Positions 60,967 through 64,000 of a stretch of 64,000 nucleotides of DNA are shown piece after piece (position 1 is the stretch's first letter; every line of letters begins with the position of its first letter). The notes under the pieces were generated by a model. The model searched no databases. It had not been told where the DNA came from and worked only from the letters and a program-made list of their open reading frames with translations. The position numbers and the translations under genes were made by a program. The DNA comes from Lachnospiraceae bacterium (GTDB lineage: Bacteria > Bacillota > Clostridia > Lachnospirales > Lachnospiraceae). The stretch covers positions 62,001 to 126,000 of the forward strand of contig CABJBK010000002.1 in the NCBI GenBank assembly GCA_902363825.1, given 5' to 3'.

Positions 60967-62922
60967 TTATTTCTGCTTCTTTTTGTGTACGTTGCGGATC
61001 GGTTTACGCCCGGTACTTTTTTTCTTTGCGCCATTGGAATTGCCCGCCGAATTTCCGGAATATTTTGGCTTCGTGCGCCCGGACTGCGTTCTTGCCTGTG
61101 GCTTTCCGCTTTTTTCACTCTTTAACTTACGCGGACGGATCAGGCATTTTTCATCAAATCCGATCAGATCCTCACGCCCCGCCTTGATCAGCGCCTCATG
61201 TACCAGATCATAATTTTCCGGATTCCGGTACTGGATCAGCGCACGCTGCATCGCCTTCTCATGCGGATTGGTCGCAACATAAACCGGCTGCATGGTACGC
61301 GGATCAAGCCCGGTGTAGTACATGCAGGTCGAGATCGTAGACGGCGTCGGGTAAAAGTCCTGCACCTGCTCCGGCATATAGCCGAGATCCCGCAAAAACT
61401 CCGCAAGCTCCACGGCTTCCTTTAATGTGGATCCCGGGTGGGAACTCATCAGATACGGCACGAGATACTGCTTTTTCCCGAGTTTTTCATTCATGGCTTT
61501 GTACTCTTTCACAAATTCACGGTAAACTGCAACCGGCGGTTTTCCCATCTTTTCAAGCACGGCATCTGAAATATGCTCCGGCGCTACCTTAAGCTGCCCG
61601 CTCACATGGTGCTCGCAGAGCTCCCGTAAGAAAGTGCGGTCTTTGTCCGCCAGAAGATAATCAAATCGGATTCCCGAACGGATAAAGACCTTCTTTACTT
61701 TTGGAAGCACACGCAGTTTGTGCAGCAGTTCAATGTAGTCTTTGTGATCCGCGATCAGATTTGCGCATGGTTTCGGGAACAGACACTGCTTGTTCGGACA
61801 GGCGCCTTTGGTGAGCTGCTTTTTGCATGCCGGTGCGCGGAAATTTGCGGTCGGCCCGCCGACGTCATGGATGTAGCCTTTAAATCCCGGATCTTCCGTG
61901 ATCATTTTTGCTTCTTTTAAGATAGACTCCTGGCTGCGCGCCTGTATGATCCTCCCCTGATGAAATGTCAACGCGCAGAAACTGCATCCGCCAAAGCAGC
62001 CCCGGTTGCTGATCAGGCTGTATTTCACTTCGGAAATGGCAGGTACGCCGCCCGCGCTCTCGTAACTCGGATGATACGCCCGCATATACGGAAGGTCATA
62101 TACCTGATCCATTTCCAGTTTTGACAACGGTTTCTGCGGCGGGTTCTGCACAACAAACATTTTTTCGTCATACGTTTCAAAGAGCCGCTTCCCGAAAAAC
62201 GGGTCGGTATTGCAGTACTGTGTATAAAAGCTTTTCGCATAGGCGCGCTTGTCCGACTTAATCTCCTCAAAATGCGGCAGCTCAATGGCATCGTAGATAT
62301 CCTCACGGTTTCTGGTCTTGTAAACCGTACCGTCAATAAAGGTAATGTCTTTGACCGCAAGTCCGCTGTCCAGAGCTTCCGCGATCTGTACGACACTGCG
62401 TTCGCCCATGCCGTACATAATAAGATCCGCACCGGAATCCAAAAGGATCGAACGTTTCACCCTGCCCGACCAGTAATCGTAATGTCCGAGTCTGCGCAGG
62501 CTCGCCTCGATGCCGCCGATCAGGATCGGGGTATGTTTATAGGTCTGCCTTATCAGGTTGCAGTAAACGATCGTCGCATAGTCCGGGCGCTTTCCCATCA
62601 CACCGCCCGGGGTAAAGGAATCCATGTTCCGTCTGTGTTTGGACACCGAATAATGATTTACCATGGAGTCCATGTTTCCCGCAGTCACAAGAAAACCGAG
62701 ACGCGGCTCACCAAGGATCGAAATGCTGTCCTTATCCCGCCAGTCCGGCTGTGAAATGATGCCGACCGTATAGCCATGCAGCTGCAAAATGCGGCTGATA
62801 ATGGCATGTCCGAACGAGGGATGATCCACATAGGCATCCCCGATCACATACACAAAGTCAAGCTGCGTGATGTGTTCCCTTTCCATATCTTCTTTTGAAA
62901 TTGGTAAAAATCCGTTACTCAT
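60967..62922 (-). CDS. YgiQ-family radical SAM protein (UPF0313)
   Basis: A 651-residue YgiQ family member. The N-terminal [20 protein letters not shown] is the family signature. The radical SAM cluster motif is [11 protein letters not shown]. Later Cys residues ([20 protein letters not shown]) probably bind a second cluster. The C-terminal ~60 residues are Lys/Arg/Ser/Gly-rich and look disordered. The substrate is unknown. The start overlaps the HAD gene by eight bases. Confidence 0.93.
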   Translation of the reverse strand: MSNGFLPISKEDMEREHITQLDFVYVIGDAYVDHPSFGHAIISRILQLHGYTVGIISQPDWRDKDSISILGEPRLGFLVTAGNMDSMVNHYSVSKHRRNMDSFTPGGVMGKRPDYATIVYCNLIRQTYKHTPILIGGIEASLRRLGHYDYWSGRVKRSILLDSGADLIMYGMGERSVVQIAEALDSGLAVKDITFIDGTVYKTRNREDIYDAIELPHFEEIKSDKRAYAKSFYTQYCNTDPFFGKRLFETYDEKMFVVQNPPQKPLSKLEMDQVYDLPYMRAYHPSYESAGGVPAISEVKYSLISNRGCFGGCSFCALTFHQGRIIQARSQESILKEAKMITEDPGFKGYIHDVGGPTANFRAPACKKQLTKGACPNKQCLFPKPCANLIADHKDYIELLHKLRVLPKVKKVFIRSGIRFDYLLADKDRTFLRELCEHHVSGQLKVAPEHISDAVLEKMGKPPVAVYREFVKEYKAMNEKLGKKQYLVPYLMSSHPGSTLKEAVELAEFLRDLGYMPEQVQDFYPTPSTISTCMYYTGLDPRTMQPVYVATNPHEKAMQRALIQYRNPENYDLVHEALIKAGREDLIGFDEKCLIRPRKLKSEKSGKPQARTQSGRTKPKYSGNSAGNSNGAKKKSTGRKPIRNVHKKKQK

Positions 62923-63589
62923 TTCTCAAATCCTCATACGAATGATCCAGTACCTGCTCATAGGACGTAATATAAAAATCCGCCAGTTTCTTTTTGATGT
63001 CGATAAGATCCTCAGAATATTGATCCGCGACCGCGCACACTGTCATCCCCGCGTTTTTTCCTGACAGAATACCGTTTGGAATGTCCTCAAATACCAGACA
63101 GTCCGCCGGGTCAACCTTCAAATGCTTCGCCGCACTTAAAAACACATCCGGCGCCGGTTTGCCTTTTTTGACTTCATCCGAGGTCTGAAACACCTCAATG
63201 TAGGAATACAGATCGTGTGCCGTGGCAACCGCGTTCAAAAGTTCTCTCGAATTACTGGTCGCGATCCCGGTCCGGATCCCGTTCGTTTTCAGGTATTGCA
63301 AAAATTTCAGTGCCCCAGGTTTAAAAGGAACTTCCTTTTCGTATTTTTCCCGTGCCATATTATTCCAGATCACTTTTAATTCTTCCGGTGTCTCTGGGAT
63401 TGGAAATGCTTTTGCAAAGTACTCCGCCGTCTCATCAAAACTCATGCCCTCGATCTTTGCCTCTAAATCTTCCGGATAGGCAAGCCCTTTTTTTGCCAGA
63501 AATTCTATGTCAATGCCCTTCCACATCCACATGGAATCCACCAGCGTGCCGTCCAGATCAAATATCACCGCTTTTTTATTTTTTAACAT
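62915..63589 (-). CDS. HAD-superfamily phosphatase (beta-phosphoglucomutase-like)
   Basis: A 224-residue HAD hydrolase. The four motifs are visible: [10 protein letters not shown] (catalytic Asp pair), [16 protein letters not shown] (Lys) and [10 protein letters not shown] helical cap lies between residues ~18 and 85. Such proteins dephosphorylate sugar phosphates or interconvert glucose phosphates; the substrate is not clear. It overlaps the end of the rsuA-type gene and the start of the YgiQ gene, so the three are one transcript. Confidence 0.9.
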   Translation of the reverse strand: MLKNKKAVIFDLDGTLVDSMWMWKGIDIEFLAKKGLAYPEDLEAKIEGMSFDETAEYFAKAFPIPETPEELKVIWNNMAREKYEKEVPFKPGALKFLQYLKTNGIRTGIATSNSRELLNAVATAHDLYSYIEVFQTSDEVKKGKPAPDVFLSAAKHLKVDPADCLVFEDIPNGILSGKNAGMTVCAVADQYSEDLIDIKKKLADFYITSYEQVLDHSYEDLRNE

Positions 63590-64000
63590 GTCTGATTTCC
63601 CTTCAAATCTTCGATTTCTTTTTCTGTGAGCGGCCGGTACTGTCCGCTCTCCAATGTCTCATCCAGTGTGAGTGTTCCCATGGAAAGCCGCTTTAAATAA
63701 AGGACTTCCTTCCCGACTGCCTCAAACATCCGCTTTACCTGATGGAATTTTCCCTCTGTGATCGTAAGCGTGATCTCCGATATGTCGCCCGCTTTTAAGA
63801 TCACAAGTTCTGCCGGAAGTGTCGGCTGTTTTTCACCGATATCCAATCCTTCCTTCATCTTTGCTGCATCCGTCTCATCCACACATCCCCGGATCCGGGC
63901 AAAATAGGTTTTGGCCACATGCTTTTTCGGGGCAAGCAGGCGGTGCGCGAGTTCCCCGTCATTGGTGATAAGGAGCAGCCCTTCGGTATCGATATCGAGC
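63583..64000 (-). CDS. RsuA-family 16S rRNA pseudouridine synthase, C-terminal part (5' end outside window)
   Basis: The last ~139 codons of a small-subunit pseudouridine synthase of the RsuA/RluB family. The frame enters from the right edge with LDIDTEGLLLITNDGELAHR, which contains the catalytic Asp (first D), and continues with PKKHVAKTYFARI. KFHQVKRMFEAVGKEVLYLKR is the family's C-terminal signature. The ATG at 63918 is internal. The S4 domain lies outside the window. Confidence 0.92.
   Translation of the reverse strand, partial: LDIDTEGLLLITNDGELAHRLLAPKKHVAKTYFARIRGCVDETDAAKMKEGLDIGEKQPTLPAELVILKAGDISEITLTITEGKFHQVKRMFEAVGKEVLYLKRLSMGTLTLDETLESGQYRPLTEKEIEDLKGNQTC

Overview
The window looks like ordinary chromosome of an anaerobic, low-to-mid GC Firmicute of the Lachnospiraceae type (Roseburia/Agathobacter-like). 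This rests on gene content and order, not on a database search. It carries sporulation genes yqfC-yqfD beside phoH and ybeY, and the radC-mreBCD-pbp2-minCDE-rodA-mgsA block. It also has rplU-prp-rpmA with a Firmicute-type cleavable L27, a short-form hisG with hisZ, recU, and strong Shine-Dalgarno sites. There is no insertion sequence, prophage, CRISPR array, rRNA or recognisable tRNA.

Positions 1-37.4 kb are read almost entirely on the + strand. (i) 1-8.3 kb: end of a pyrimidine-nucleoside phosphorylase gene, yqfC, yqfD, phoH, a shortened PgpH-like membrane protein with a ruined HD site, ybeY, a DUF3048 lipoprotein, a SpoVB/MurJ-type flippase and a BofC-like small protein. (ii) 8.4-18.1 kb: two FAD oxidoreductases, mutS, mutL, miaA and a methionine gamma-lyase-family gene. 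(iii) 18.2-29.0 kb: radC, mreB, mreC, mreD, PBP2, minC, minD, minE, rodA, an mgsA-like gene, a D,D-carboxypeptidase lipoprotein and a small P-loop protein, mostly cell elongation and division-site selection. (iv) 29.1-35.0 kb: a DUF378 protein on the other strand, an orphan HlyD-like adaptor, yggS, sepF, ylmH, lspA, rluD and a cytidylate kinase-like gene. (v) 35.0-37.4 kb: a hairpin-rich spacer with an unrecognised 130-residue gene, a tyrosine recombinase and luxS.

From 37.4 kb the genes run mainly on the - strand; only ttcA and lexA are on +. Reading this half: ldh, dtd, plsC, a divergent yneA-like/lexA pair with several LexA boxes, then (transcribed leftward) small membrane protein - TIGR03960 radical SAM - DUF2344 - rng - rplU - prp - rpmA - obgE - yhbY - nadD - yqeK - rsfS. 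Next come a marR-citrate synthase pair with a visible operator, the hisZ-hisG-hisD-hisB-hisIE operon with a consensus promoter and terminator, recU, an AlbA/Schlafen-type ATP-binding protein, an RluA-family pseudouridine synthase, a YgiQ radical SAM protein, a HAD phosphatase and the end of an rsuA-type gene.

I see no clearly new multi-gene system. The best leads are proteins in conserved positions whose catalytic residues have been lost. They are an MgsA homologue with the catalytic Asp of GGDQQ replaced by Ala, a PgpH homologue without the HD pair or the extracellular domain, and a HisF-like domain without its first catalytic Asp fused to HisIE. Further leads are a ~240-residue insertion in PBP2, the structured DNA around 35.0-35.8 kb, and the marR-gltA control region.
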